Below are positions 1 to 7,088 of a DNA stretch of 9,886 nucleotides, piece after piece. This stretch comes from an uncultured Chloroflexota bacterium (GTDB taxonomy: Bacteria > Chloroflexota > Anaerolineae > Aggregatilineales > Phototrophicaceae). The stretch's first letter is position 1, and every line of letters begins with the position of its first letter. Made by a program: the position numbers and the translations under genes. The stretch is taken from the NCBI GenBank assembly GCA_903904765.1, contig CAIVEA010000526.1, forward strand, positions 1-9,886, given 5' to 3'. The notes below the pieces were generated by a model that searched no databases, had not been told where the DNA came from, and saw nothing but the letters and a program-made list of their open reading frames with translations.

Positions 1-1134
1 ACCGAGCGCCGCCAGATGGAGGCGACGTTGCGCGAGAGCGAGGAAAAGTATCGCCTGATCGCCGAGAACACGTCCGATGGGATTTTGATGCTGGATAGTT
101 TGACATGGAGAGTTATCTATGCTTCTCCGGCTTTTGATCTTCAACATGGGCGCATCGTTGGCGAGACTCAGCGATTAGGCCCGTATGGCCTTCGTGAAGC
201 GATTCATCCTGAAGACCGGGCACAAGTCTTGCAGCGGGTTTTTGAGACAGTAGATCGGCAAGAATCCGATTTAGTCTATTCCTACCGATCTTTACACAAG
301 GATGGTCATTACTTCTGGTCGGAAGATCACGCGCATTTCAATTATGCGCCGGATGGCAAATATGTTTCTTCGATCATCGTTTCGCGTGATGTGACCGAGC
401 GCAAAGAGGCTGAACGCCGTTTGATGGAATTGCAATTGGAGCAGGCACGCGCCGATTTGCTCACGCGCTTCATCCGCGACGCGGCGCACGAGTTCCGCAC
501 GCCGCTGACGGTCATCAGTTCGGCCACCCACCTGCTGCTGCGCTCCGACAAGCCGGAGGTGCGCCAGCGCAAAGCCAATAACATCGAGGCGCAGATCAAG
601 CGCGTCACCCGCCTGCTGGATAGTCTGTTGCTGATGGCGCGAGTGGATAGTCACGATAAGATTGAAAGCAAGCCCATCAGTCTCGGCTTGATTTTGCTGT
701 CGGAATGTCAGTACGCGCAGGATACCTATGGCGATCATCCCGTCATTCAGCACGCCCACTTCCCGTATTTACCCCCGCTGAGGGGAGAAAGTGATCTGCT
801 GATTGATGCGTTCCGCAACATTGTGGATAACGCCATGCGCTACACCCCGAAGGATGGTTCGGTGATGGTTTCGGCGGGTGCGGAGGGCGATCAGGTGTGG
901 GTGGAGGTGGTGGATACGGGCATGGGCATCCAACCGGAACATCTGCCGAGGGTGTTCGATACTTTCTGGCGGCACGACGACGCGCATTCGACTGCTGGCT
1001 TCGGGCTGGGGTTGACGATCGCCAAACGTATCATCGAACGGCACGGTGGGACGATTACGCTGACCAGCACTGTTGGCATAGGGACTCGTGTGCGGGTGAC
1101 ATTGCCTGTAGCGGGGGAAAACCCTCACCCCTAA
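1..1134 (+). CDS. PAS-domain sensor histidine kinase, 5' end outside the window
   Basis: The reading frame is open from base 1 (Thr-Glu-Arg-Arg-Gln before the first Met at 16), and TERRQMEATLRESEEKYR is the usual linker between tandem PAS domains, so the true start lies upstream. Counting from that Met, residues about 10-130 form a PAS/PAC domain ending in the typical DVTERKEAE linker. HisKA follows, with the phospho-acceptor His158 in AAHEFRTPLT. The HATPase_c domain shows an N box (FRNIVDNAMRYTP, about 266-278), a G1 box (DTGMGI, 300-305), an F box (F314, F317) and a G2 box (GFGLGL, 328-333). No membrane segment is seen in this part, so it may be cytoplasmic or have its sensor further upstream. 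The last residues (GENPHP) and the TAA stop are encoded by the edge of a repeat element. A single-domain response regulator lies about 4 kb away on the other strand and is a possible partner, but nothing here proves it. Confidence 0.93.
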   Translation, partial: TERRQMEATLRESEEKYRLIAENTSDGILMLDSLTWRVIYASPAFDLQHGRIVGETQRLGPYGLREAIHPEDRAQVLQRVFETVDRQESDLVYSYRSLHKDGHYFWSEDHAHFNYAPDGKYVSSIIVSRDVTERKEAERRLMELQLEQARADLLTRFIRDAAHEFRTPLTVISSATHLLLRSDKPEVRQRKANNIEAQIKRVTRLLDSLLLMARVDSHDKIESKPISLGLILLSECQYAQDTYGDHPVIQHAHFPYLPPLRGESDLLIDAFRNIVDNAMRYTPKDGSVMVSAGAEGDQVWVEVVDTGMGIQPEHLPRVFDTFWRHDDAHSTAGFGLGLTIAKRIIERHGGTITLTSTVGIGTRVRVTLPVAGENPHP

Positions 1135-1222
1135 TGGGATCGGGGGAACGCCTGCGGCATGCCAGCGTAAATTCCCCCGATCCATTACCCTCTCCCAACC
1201 GCTGAGTACAGCTAGGAGAGGG
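1120..1222 (+). repeat. Dispersed two-hairpin palindromic element, copy 1
   Basis: After the tract AACCCTCACCCC comes a long hairpin. Its left arm TAATGGGATCGGGGGAA (1132-1148) pairs with TTCCCCCGATCCATTA (1172-1187), leaving one bulged G. The GC-rich loop contains GGCATGCC. A second hairpin follows at once, CCCTCTCC (1188-1195) with GGAGAGGG (1215-1222). A second copy of the same two-hairpin layout lies inverted near the right end of the window. The two share the 15-base block GGAACGCCTGCGGCA and the block ATTCCCCCGA. The first three bases of the long hairpin are the stop codon of the histidine kinase. It may act as a transcription terminator or mRNA stabiliser, or be a non-autonomous mobile repeat. 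No transposase or clear target-site duplication is visible. Confidence 0.85.
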
Positions 1223-1431
1223 AAAAATGCGGTGCATAGGGACATGCCGCATACAAGCGGACATGGCCTGCGCCCTGCTTTGATTCCTATTACAATAACA
1301 GGGAATAAGCGGTGTGATGAACATTCCTACACCGTCACGTAGTGTCCCTCATGCCCCATATAGGGGACTTTGGCGCGAGGATGTGCGTTGCGGACGACGA
1401 TACACAGCATAACACAATGGGAGGTCTGAGC
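1223..1431 (+). other. Intergenic region upstream of the M42 peptidase
   Basis: No gene is supported here. The peptidase frame is open back to an ATG at 1342, but that segment does not resemble the family and lacks a good ribosome binding site, so I treat it as leader. Between 1237 and 1266 is a small bulged hairpin (ATG-CCGC with GCGG-A-CAT) beginning TAGGGACAT, a nonamer that also begins a small hairpin at 9629. A -10-like TACAAT (1291-1296) has no acceptable -35 at normal spacing, so no promoter is called. Confidence 0.5.
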
Positions 1432-2493
1432 GTGACAAGAGTATCCATAGACGTACAGGCGATGGTTCCTTTTTTGACCGGATTGCTAAATACGCCCAGC
1501 CCCACCGGCTACCATGCCGAAGCGGTGGCCTATACCGAGAAGGCTTTCCGCGCCCTCAAAGTCCCCGGCTTGAAACTATCGCGTACCACCAAAGGCGCGT
1601 TGCTGGGCGTGTGGAAGGGCGAAGCCAAAAATGCCCCGCGTGGCGTGACTGCCCATCTGGATACATTGGGGCTGATGGTGCGCGAGATCAAGCAGAGTGG
1701 GCGGCTGCGCGTGTCCCCGCTGGGCGGCATCATGTGGGGCGGCATCGAGATGGAAGGCGTGACGGTGCGGACATTCGACAACCGCCGTTACCGGGGGACA
1801 GTCGTTCCGGTTAACCCCAGCACGCACGTCAACCGCGATATTGCCACCAGCCCGCGCAACGCCGATACGATGGAAATCCGGCTGGATGCACGCACCCGCA
1901 GTGCCGCTGAAACCCGCGCCCTCGGCATTGATGTGGGCGATTTTGTGTTCGTGGACTCGCGGGTGGAAGTGGGCGAGGCGGGGTTCATTCGCGGGCGGCA
2001 TCTGGACGACAAAGCCTCCGTCGCCTGCATTTACGGGGCGTTGCAAGCCATGCGCGATGCGGATGTCAAGCCCGCGCAGGATACCGCTTTCCTGATCGCC
2101 AACTATGAAGAAGTCGGGCATGGCGGCTCATCAGGATGGCCGTTTGAACTGTCGGAACTGGTGGCGGTGGATATGGCGGCCATTGGCTTCGAGCAGAACT
2201 CGGACGAGTATTCGGTCAGCATTTGTGTGAAGGACGGCGGCGGCCCGTATCACTTCGATCTGACGCAAAAACTGCGGCGGCTGGCAGACGCACACCGCAT
2301 TACCTACAAGCCAGATATTTACGTGTACTACTCGTCGGATGGAACGGCCTACTGGCGCTCCGGCGGGGACGCACAGGTGGCGCTAATCGGCCCCGGTGTG
2401 GATTGCTCTCACGCTTATGAGCGCACCCATCAAGACGCGCTGCACGACACAGCGCACCTGATCGCCCGTTACCTGATGGACGATGGGAAATAG
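1432..2493 (+). CDS. M42-family metallo-aminopeptidase (related to the NAGGN-system M42 hydrolases)
   Basis: This is a cytosolic dinuclear metal (Zn/Co) aminopeptidase-type hydrolase of 353 residues. The GTG start is chosen because GGGAGGT sits 6 bases upstream and the family alignment begins here; in-frame ATGs at 1342 and 1417 would add a non-conserved tail. Expected M42 metal ligands and catalytic residues are visible: His75 in AHLDTLG, Asp192 or Asp193 in HLDDKAS, Glu226/Glu227 in NYEEVGHGG, Asp247 in VAVDMAA, and His327 in GVDCSHAYERTH. Phrases such as TPSPTGYHAEAV, ALGIDVGDFV and SHAYERTHQDAL recall the M42 subfamily found in osmoprotectant N-acetylglutaminylglutamine amide (NAGGN) loci. 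The NAGGN biosynthesis partners are not in the window, so this may be a stand-alone homologue with a different substrate. A GNAT acetyltransferase starts 3 bases after the stop, suggesting one transcript. Confidence 0.92.
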   Translation: MTRVSIDVQAMVPFLTGLLNTPSPTGYHAEAVAYTEKAFRALKVPGLKLSRTTKGALLGVWKGEAKNAPRGVTAHLDTLGLMVREIKQSGRLRVSPLGGIMWGGIEMEGVTVRTFDNRRYRGTVVPVNPSTHVNRDIATSPRNADTMEIRLDARTRSAAETRALGIDVGDFVFVDSRVEVGEAGFIRGRHLDDKASVACIYGALQAMRDADVKPAQDTAFLIANYEEVGHGGSSGWPFELSELVAVDMAAIGFEQNSDEYSVSICVKDGGGPYHFDLTQKLRRLADAHRITYKPDIYVYYSSDGTAYWRSGGDAQVALIGPGVDCSHAYERTHQDALHDTAHLIARYLMDDGK

Positions 2494-2496
2494 CCG

Positions 2497-3069
2497 ATGA
2501 CGACTCGTATGCCGTTCCTCGAAACCGAACGCTTGCTCATTCGTGAACTGACGCTAGACGATCTGGACGCGGTGCATCGCGTCCTGAACGAGTCTTTTGG
2601 CGACGGACCGCTGGAGCAGCGCCGAACATGGCTGCAATGGACGGTGTTGAACTACGAATGTTTGGGGCGGTTGTATCAGCCGCCCTATGGCGATCGGGCG
2701 ATTGTTCGCAAAGCAGATGGCGCGCTTGTCGGTTCAATAGGCTTTGTGCAAAGCCTTGTTCCGTTAGGGCGGTTGCCGACCTTCACGACTGGCACGCCCG
2801 CCGACGCGCTGCATCAGCCGGAGTTCGGGCTGTTCTGGGCGGTGGGTGTGGCCTATCGCGGGCAGGGGTACGCCAGTGAAGCGGCGGGGGCGATGGTGGA
2901 ATACGGGTTTACACATCTGCGTTTGAAGCGCATGGTTGCCACTACCGAACACGACAACGCCGCTTCAATGGCGGTCATGCGCCACATCGGAATGCGCGTG
3001 GAGCGTAATCCGCATGCTGACCCGCCGTACTTTCAGGTGATGGGCTGGCTGGAGAACACGATAATTTGA
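2497..3069 (+). CDS. GNAT-family N-acetyltransferase (RimJ/RimL-like)
   Basis: This 190-residue protein has the GNAT fold of the RimJ/RimL type, which transfers acetyl from acetyl-CoA to an amino group. It opens with the characteristic FLETERLLIRELTLDDLDAV. The acetyl-CoA pyrophosphate-binding motif A is VAYRGQGYASEAA (118-130), with the R-G-Q-G-Y core. The helix after it has the usual EHDNAASMAVMRHIGM (151-166), including the conserved Asn and Ser. The substrate cannot be told from sequence: protein N-termini, antibiotics or small amines are all possible in this family. The start is the first ATG after the peptidase stop; an ATG four codons later is an equal alternative, as neither has a strong ribosome binding site. 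The close spacing points to translation coupled with the M42 peptidase gene. It converges on the toxin pseudogene, leaving only 6 bases between the two stop codons. Confidence 0.9.
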   Translation: MTTRMPFLETERLLIRELTLDDLDAVHRVLNESFGDGPLEQRRTWLQWTVLNYECLGRLYQPPYGDRAIVRKADGALVGSIGFVQSLVPLGRLPTFTTGTPADALHQPEFGLFWAVGVAYRGQGYASEAAGAMVEYGFTHLRLKRMVATTEHDNAASMAVMRHIGMRVERNPHADPPYFQVMGWLENTII

Positions 3070-3075
3070 ATTGCA

Positions 3076-3473
3076 TTAGGGCAAACCGAGAAAGGTGCGC
3101 GGCGATAAGATTGAAATTTCCCGATAGGGATTCATGATGAGGAGATCGTGATGATGTATTGCGCTTGAGCGCATACTGCCAGTTCGAGAAATTTATTATC
3201 TTTTGCATCCCGACAATCGGTTATTGAAATCGTAATATCTGTGATGTGAGCATCCCGTACAAGCGCAGCGAGAAATCGTCTGCGTTCTTCAATCGTTACA
3301 TAGCGATCAAATTTCGGGCGTTCAAGTACCGTTTTCAGTTCTTCGAGCGTTGCGAGAGATTGTACAATTTTGCCGCGTGTTCGTGCGCGTTCTAGTGCTT
3401 AAAAAGCCGTTGAAGAAGGCAAAATCGCACTAATCAGGATGTTCGTATCGAGTACAAATAGTGAATTATTCAT
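3076..3473 (-). pseudogene. PIN-domain toxin (COG1569 / TIGR00305 type), inactivated
   Basis: Read on the minus strand, this is a recognisable PIN-family putative RNase toxin. It has VLDTNILISAIL with the metal-binding Asp9, then TLEELKTVLERPKFDRYV (42-59), then the acidic DCRDAKDNKFLELA (86-99). Two lesions break it. Codon 25 is TAA (3399-3401), in a position where family members often read FKALE, so a single change of AAA (Lys) to TAA explains it. Near 3140-3150 the expected YIITGDRDLL is shortened to YIIT followed by a frame change. About 10 bases encoding the conserved G-D-R seem to be lost, and the C-terminus DLLIMNPYREISILSPRTFL continues in another frame to a TAA at 3076. Without lesions it would be about 135 residues, normal for the family. 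Its ATG overlaps the end of the antitoxin-like gene by 8 bases, the usual coupled layout. Confidence 0.85.
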
Positions 3474-3693
3474 TATGCAAGATATCTTGCAGTATATCTT
3501 CCGTCAGGCCGCGTTGTATGGCTGCATGACCGATCTCGCGCACGGTTTGCAGTAGCGACTGTGCATTGCCTTTGAAGAAATCTTCTAAAGTGTATTCAAT
3601 TAACCACTGCATCTTGGTCTTGTCTTCATCGTTCGCTTGCTCATAGAGTGCGGCTAACGATTCTGGCACAGGGATGGTGATGTTGGATACCAT
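3466..3693 (-). CDS. Small antitoxin-like protein partnered with the PIN toxin remnant
   Basis: This 75-residue protein begins MVSNITIPVPESLAALYEQA, a form I associate with short proteins encoded directly before COG1569 PIN toxins, where they are presumed antitoxins. The C-terminus (TEDILQDIL) is also typical. No DNA-binding fold can be named with confidence from sequence alone. The start at 3693 is preferred over an ATG seven codons upstream because GGAG lies 7 bases before it. The reading frame is intact, while the toxin that overlaps its end is broken, so the product may now be a lone antitoxin. The pair looks lower in GC than the flanking genes, in keeping with horizontal acquisition. Function is inferred from gene order and resemblance. 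Confidence 0.7.
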   Translation of the reverse strand: MVSNITIPVPESLAALYEQANDEDKTKMQWLIEYTLEDFFKGNAQSLLQTVREIGHAAIQRGLTEDILQDILHNE

Positions 3694-3723
3694 GCGCTGA
3701 CTCCATGATCTCATTTGTGTGTT

Positions 3724-3754
3724 ATTGTACCATCGTGTGCGTTCAGGGCTGCAA
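3724..3754 (-). promoter_or_regulatory. Candidate promoter of the toxin-antitoxin remnant
   Basis: On the minus strand, TACAAT (3724-3729) is a good -10 hexamer about 30 bases before the antitoxin-like start. A TTGCAG (3749-3754) could be the -35, but at 19 bases the spacing is long. A tentative call. Confidence 0.3.
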
Positions 3755-3845
3755 AGATGAGGATAATTGCTCCCAAACCTGAATGCTTCCTAGGGGGTTG
3801 GGGCGGTCAGCGGGGAAGGGCTACGATTTTCTCACTTTCGCAACA

Positions 3846-3874
3846 TTGCAGCACCGCCTCATCCCCCTTAGAAT
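3846..3874 (+). promoter_or_regulatory. Candidate sigma-70-type promoter of the two-pass membrane protein
   Basis: TTGCAG (3846-3851) and TAGAAT (3869-3874) are separated by exactly 17 bases. Transcription would start near 3881, giving a leader of about 35 bases with AAGGA placed before the ATG at 3916. Only the hexamers and spacing support this. Confidence 0.45.
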
Positions 3875-3915
3875 AAACTACACCGTCTGTCAGAAACACA
3901 TCAAGGAACGGGATT

Positions 3916-4362
3916 ATGGCAAGGTTGAACCGCGACACATTCAAACCGCTGATGCTGGCGGTGCTGCTGGTGGGTATCGCGCTACTGGTATTCGGCCTGC
4001 TCCGGTATATCACCAACGCGCAGGCGCTTCAGGAGAGCCGTGACCAGATCGCCAAATTGGAAGCGATCTATCAAGAGCAGGTGCAGACCAACGGCGGACA
4101 ACCGGACACCAATGATCCGGCGACGGAAGCTGCCGGACGGGGGTTGTTCAGCGCCTCGATGGGGCAGCGCAAGCTGGAAGGCGATATGTGGCAGGGCGCG
4201 GTTATCATGGGCGCGGGCGTGATCGTGCTGGCGCTCGGTTGGTTGGGCTATGATATGCTGCGTGGCAAGCGCAAAGCCGCCGATGAACCCGCCGCCGCTG
4301 CCGAAGCGGAAAAGGCGGTTCGCCTGACCAACGGCGAAGTGATCGGGAAGCTAGACGAGTAG
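3916..4362 (+). CDS. Two-pass membrane protein of unknown function
   Basis: I do not recognise a family for this 148-residue protein. It has two clear membrane segments, about residues 11-32 (LMLAVLLVGIALLVFGLL) and 93-114 (QGAVIMGAGVIVLALGWLGY). Between them lies a hydrophilic region of some 60 residues, whose first part (38-58, ALQESRDQIAKLEAIYQEQ) could form a short coiled coil. Positive residues before the first segment and after the second (RGKRK) predict that both ends are cytoplasmic and the middle is outside. The C-terminal tail is rich in Ala and Glu. The start is supported by AAGGA 8 bases upstream and by the promoter candidate. It converges on the lipid kinase gene with 10 bases between the two stop codons. 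Confidence 0.8.
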   Translation: MARLNRDTFKPLMLAVLLVGIALLVFGLLRYITNAQALQESRDQIAKLEAIYQEQVQTNGGQPDTNDPATEAAGRGLFSASMGQRKLEGDMWQGAVIMGAGVIVLALGWLGYDMLRGKRKAADEPAAAAEAEKAVRLTNGEVIGKLDE

Positions 4363-4372
4363 TAGCGCCGAT

Positions 4373-5281
4373 TTAGCCGAGGATGTCCAGCAACTTCGGC
4401 TGAATCTGAAACACCATATCGCGGCTGGTGGCATGTTCGCCGTCCAAATCCAGCCCGACGGTATCCAGCATCCCCTGAATGCGGACGGTGTGCGCCTGTG
4501 CGTAACGCACCGCCGGATGCGTGAGGTGGCTGCCGTTATACACGCGGTACAATGCCGATAGGATGACCGGACGCGATACCCCTTCCACCAGCACCACATC
4601 GAACAGGCCGTCGTCGCTGCTGGCGCGGGGCGCGATTCGCATCCCGTGACCGAAGGTGGTGCCGTTCGCCACTGCCACCAGATAGGCTGAACCACTGTAC
4701 CATTCCACGCCGTCCAGCGTGACCTGCATCGGTTGCGGGCGGTGCTGGAGGATGGCGGCCACAGTGGCTTGCAGGAACGTCCACGGGCGGCGGCGCTTGA
4801 TCGCATTCACGCGCATATCCACTTCGCCGCTGAGTCCGGCGCTGGCGATGTTTAGGAAGTGCTGGCGCTGGCTGCCGAAGCTGACGAGGCCGATGTCGGT
4901 GGGTTTGGGGACGGCATTGGCGACCCACTGGGCGGCGGCGCGGACATCCATCGGGATGTTGCGATAACGCGCCCAATCGCGCCCGGAACCGATGGGGAAC
5001 TGTCCGTATACCATGCGGGGCGCGTTCGGGTTGCGTTCATTCAAGTTCGCCAGCGCGTTCACCAGCGCGTAATTCGTGCCATCGCCGCCAATGGCGATCA
5101 CCCGCTGCACGCCCGCTGCTTGCGCCGTCTCGAGGTGCGCTGCTACATCTTCCTGCCGTTGTGTGACGGCCACGATCAAATCGCCAAGCGTGTCCCACAG
5201 CAACGGTTCAATTTCTTTCCACAAACGCCCCGCACGCCCGCTGCCAGCATGAGGATTTAAGACGATGAGAGTGCGGGTCAT
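4373..5281 (-). CDS. Diacylglycerol kinase-family lipid kinase (DagK/YegS/BmrU type)
   Basis: This 302-residue protein has the full length of bacterial members of the diacylglycerol kinase catalytic-domain family, which phosphorylate a lipid hydroxyl using ATP at the inner membrane face. Visible motifs in order are LNPHAGSG near the N-terminus (nucleotide binding), IGGDGTNYALVNAL (about 64-78, the GGDGT signature), FPIGSGRDWAR (about 95-105, in place of the commoner PLGTGNDFAR), NIASAGLSGEV, and VANGTTFGHGMRIAP followed by ASSDDGLFDVVLV. Near the C-terminus is LDLDGEHA, carrying the conserved D-G-E. No membrane span or signal peptide is present. Two adjacent ATGs begin the frame; the second is used here, and one codon more is possible. 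It follows the response regulator on the same strand by 45 bases and may share its transcript. The exact lipid substrate cannot be assigned. Confidence 0.9.
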   Translation of the reverse strand: MTRTLIVLNPHAGSGRAGRLWKEIEPLLWDTLGDLIVAVTQRQEDVAAHLETAQAAGVQRVIAIGGDGTNYALVNALANLNERNPNAPRMVYGQFPIGSGRDWARYRNIPMDVRAAAQWVANAVPKPTDIGLVSFGSQRQHFLNIASAGLSGEVDMRVNAIKRRRPWTFLQATVAAILQHRPQPMQVTLDGVEWYSGSAYLVAVANGTTFGHGMRIAPRASSDDGLFDVVLVEGVSRPVILSALYRVYNGSHLTHPAVRYAQAHTVRIQGMLDTVGLDLDGEHATSRDMVFQIQPKLLDILG

Positions 5282-5326
5282 CATGCAAACTCTTTTCTAA
5301 AAAGGACTTTTGAGAAAGAACACGCC

Positions 5327-5686
5327 TCACGAATTGAGGATGTTACGAAATTCGTCCAGTTCAAAGGGTTTGGAGAGTATGCCATCCATCAGGGACATTT
5401 CTTCGCCCTTCAGCCGATCATCGTCCGAATTGGCGCTCATCATGAAGAAGCGCATACTTGCCCAGCGCGGATCGGCACGAACGGCATGCAGCAGCGTCAA
5501 CCCGTCCATGACCGGCATCCGTAAATCACTGATGATAGCATCCGGCAAACGCGGACTGGATTCCAACACTGCCAGCGCATCCCGCCCGGAAGCGCCGCAC
5601 ACTACTTCGTAACCGTCCCACTCCAGCAGTTCTCGTAGGACGGACTGCATATCTAGGTTATCTTCGACCAGTAGGATTAACGGCAT
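5327..5686 (-). CDS. Single-domain response regulator (CheY-like receiver)
   Basis: The 119 residues form one receiver domain with no output domain. It begins MPLILLVEDNLDMQSVL, giving the acidic pair Glu8/Asp9. The phospho-acceptor is Asp54 in IISDLRMP, the switch Ser is Ser84 in MMSAN, and the conserved Lys is Lys106 in LSKPFELDEF. Start choice: GGAG is 6 bases before the ATG at 5686, while earlier in-frame ATGs would add residues not found in receivers. A protein like this usually acts by protein contact or as a phosphorelay shuttle. It lies between proA and the lipid kinase on the same strand. The histidine kinase at the left end of the window is a possible donor, but they are neither adjacent nor on the same strand. 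Confidence 0.92.
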   Translation of the reverse strand: MPLILLVEDNLDMQSVLRELLEWDGYEVVCGASGRDALAVLESSPRLPDAIISDLRMPVMDGLTLLHAVRADPRWASMRFFMMSANSDDDRLKGEEMSLMDGILSKPFELDEFRNILNS

Positions 5687-5828
5687 CACCGACTCCAAAC
5701 CCATGAATAGGCAGAACGAAATGATCGGCATCGAAGGATGATATAAATTTCGTCTTTTCTATCCTAAACCGCAACTGCGATTTACAAACTTTAAGTCAAC
5801 CGCATAGTAACATGCCTGACGGTAAAAT

Positions 5829-7088
5829 TCATACGCGAATTTGCCCTTCGCCCCGGATAATCCATTTGTAGGTGGTTAGCTCTTCCAGCCCCATTGGGCC
5901 GCGTGCGTGCATCTTCTGCGTGCTGACGGCGATCTCCGCACCTAACCCCAGTTCGCTGCCATCGGTGAAGCGCGTGCTGGCGTTCACATATACCGCCGCT
6001 GAGTCTACTTCGTCCAAAAAGTGTTCGGTGTTCGTCATATCGCGTGTCAGGATGCCGTCCGAGTGCTGGGTGCTGTGGCGGGCGATATGTTCGATGGCTT
6101 CGTCCAACCCGCTGACCACCTTGATGCCGAGGATGAGCGTCATCCATTCGGTATCGAAATCCTCCGGCCCCGCCGCCTGCACCCGCGAGTCACTCGTGCC
6201 ATTCAGGACCGCCAGCGCCGCCGGTTCTGCCCGGAACGTCACACCATCTTTGCCCAGATGCTCGATCAAGCGTGGGATGAAAGCCGCCGCCACCGCCTGA
6301 TGCACCAGCACCGTATCCAGCGCGTTGCACACCGAGGGGCGGCTGGTCTTGGCATTGTGAATCACGCTCAAAGCCTGATCGAAATCGGCGCTCTCGTCCA
6401 CGAAAAGGTGGCACACCCCCACGCCGCCGATGATGACCGGAATGGTGCTGTTCTCGCGGCAGAAGCTGTGCAGCGCGGCGCCGCCACGCGGGATAATCAT
6501 GTCAATGTAGTCGTGTAACTTGAGCATTTCCGCCACATGGCTGCGGTCTGTACTCTCGATATACTGGAAGGCATCGGCGGGGAAGTCGTGCGCCACCATC
6601 GCGCCGCGCAGTGCCGTCACCATCGCCATATTGCTCCGATAGGTTTCCTTGCCGCCGCGCAGGATGACCGCGTTGCCCGTTTTGAGCGCCAGTGCCGCCA
6701 CATCCGCCGTCACGTTGGGACGTGCTTCGTAAATCACACCCAGCACGCCTAACGGGGTGCGCCGCTTGCCAATCCGCAGGCCGTTGGGGCGGACGGATTC
6801 CTCGTATACCTTGCCGACAGGATCGGGCAGGCCAGCCACATAGCGCACATCCCGCGCCACGCCCGCCAGCCGCTTTTGCAAATCCAGCCGATCCAGCAGG
6901 CCGGCAGACATGCCATTGGCGCGACCCTCTTCTAGATCGAGGCGGTTGGCTTCGAGGATAGTCGCGGCGTTCGCGTCCAGCGCATCGGCCATCGCCATCA
7001 GCACAGCGTTTTTCTGCTCGGTAGTCGCCCGTGCCAACTGTCGGCTGGCCGCCCGCGCCCGCTGTCCCATCTCTCGCATGTTGACCAT
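5829..7088 (-). CDS. proA: Gamma-glutamyl phosphate reductase
   Basis: This enzyme reduces gamma-glutamyl phosphate to glutamate 5-semialdehyde with NADPH, the second step of proline synthesis. The 419-residue length matches the usual ProA size of about 417. Recognised features are the N-terminal MGQRARAASRQLA, GVLGVIYEARPNVT, LKTGNAVILRGGKE, the catalytic Cys254 in AKTSRPSVCNALDT, and the C-terminal STQKMHARGPMGLEELTTYK. The start at 7088 is preferred because GGAG lies 8 bases upstream and this reproduces the family N-terminus; the frame stays open to 7205, but the extra residues (MSQSCNCL and so on) do not match ProA. No glutamate 5-kinase gene (proB) is present in the window. The gene follows the iron-sulfur oxidoreductase after about 340 non-coding bases, so it probably has its own promoter. 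Confidence 0.97.
   Translation of the reverse strand: MVNMREMGQRARAASRQLARATTEQKNAVLMAMADALDANAATILEANRLDLEEGRANGMSAGLLDRLDLQKRLAGVARDVRYVAGLPDPVGKVYEESVRPNGLRIGKRRTPLGVLGVIYEARPNVTADVAALALKTGNAVILRGGKETYRSNMAMVTALRGAMVAHDFPADAFQYIESTDRSHVAEMLKLHDYIDMIIPRGGAALHSFCRENSTIPVIIGGVGVCHLFVDESADFDQALSVIHNAKTSRPSVCNALDTVLVHQAVAAAFIPRLIEHLGKDGVTFRAEPAALAVLNGTSDSRVQAAGPEDFDTEWMTLILGIKVVSGLDEAIEHIARHSTQHSDGILTRDMTNTEHFLDEVDSAAVYVNASTRFTDGSELGLGAEIAVSTQKMHARGPMGLEELTTYKWIIRGEGQIRV

Noticed and set aside
769..1324. Long minus-strand frames opposite the histidine kinase and the repeat
   Set aside because: They are antisense to clear HATPase motifs and run through the palindromic repeat; composition is typical of shadows of a GC-rich gene.
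1342..1431. N-terminal extension of the M42 peptidase from an ATG at 1342
   Set aside because: The added residues do not match the family and have no good ribosome binding site, whereas GGGAGGT precedes the GTG at 1432.
2975..3208. Minus-strand open frame overlapping the end of the acetyltransferase
   Set aside because: It is an out-of-phase reading of the toxin pseudogene and of the reverse of the acetyltransferase, with no recognisable protein features.
5292..5318. Imperfect A/T-rich inverted repeat between the response regulator and the lipid kinase as a terminator
   Set aside because: Pairing is CTTTTCTAAAAAG with CTTTTGAGAAAG, with mismatches and a 2-base loop. It is weak and could arise from low-complexity A/T sequence, so it does not support separate transcripts.
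5732..5828. Promoter for the response regulator (TTGACT and TATCAT on the minus strand)
   Set aside because: The two hexamers are each reasonable but are far more than 19 bases apart, and no alternative pair has proper spacing.
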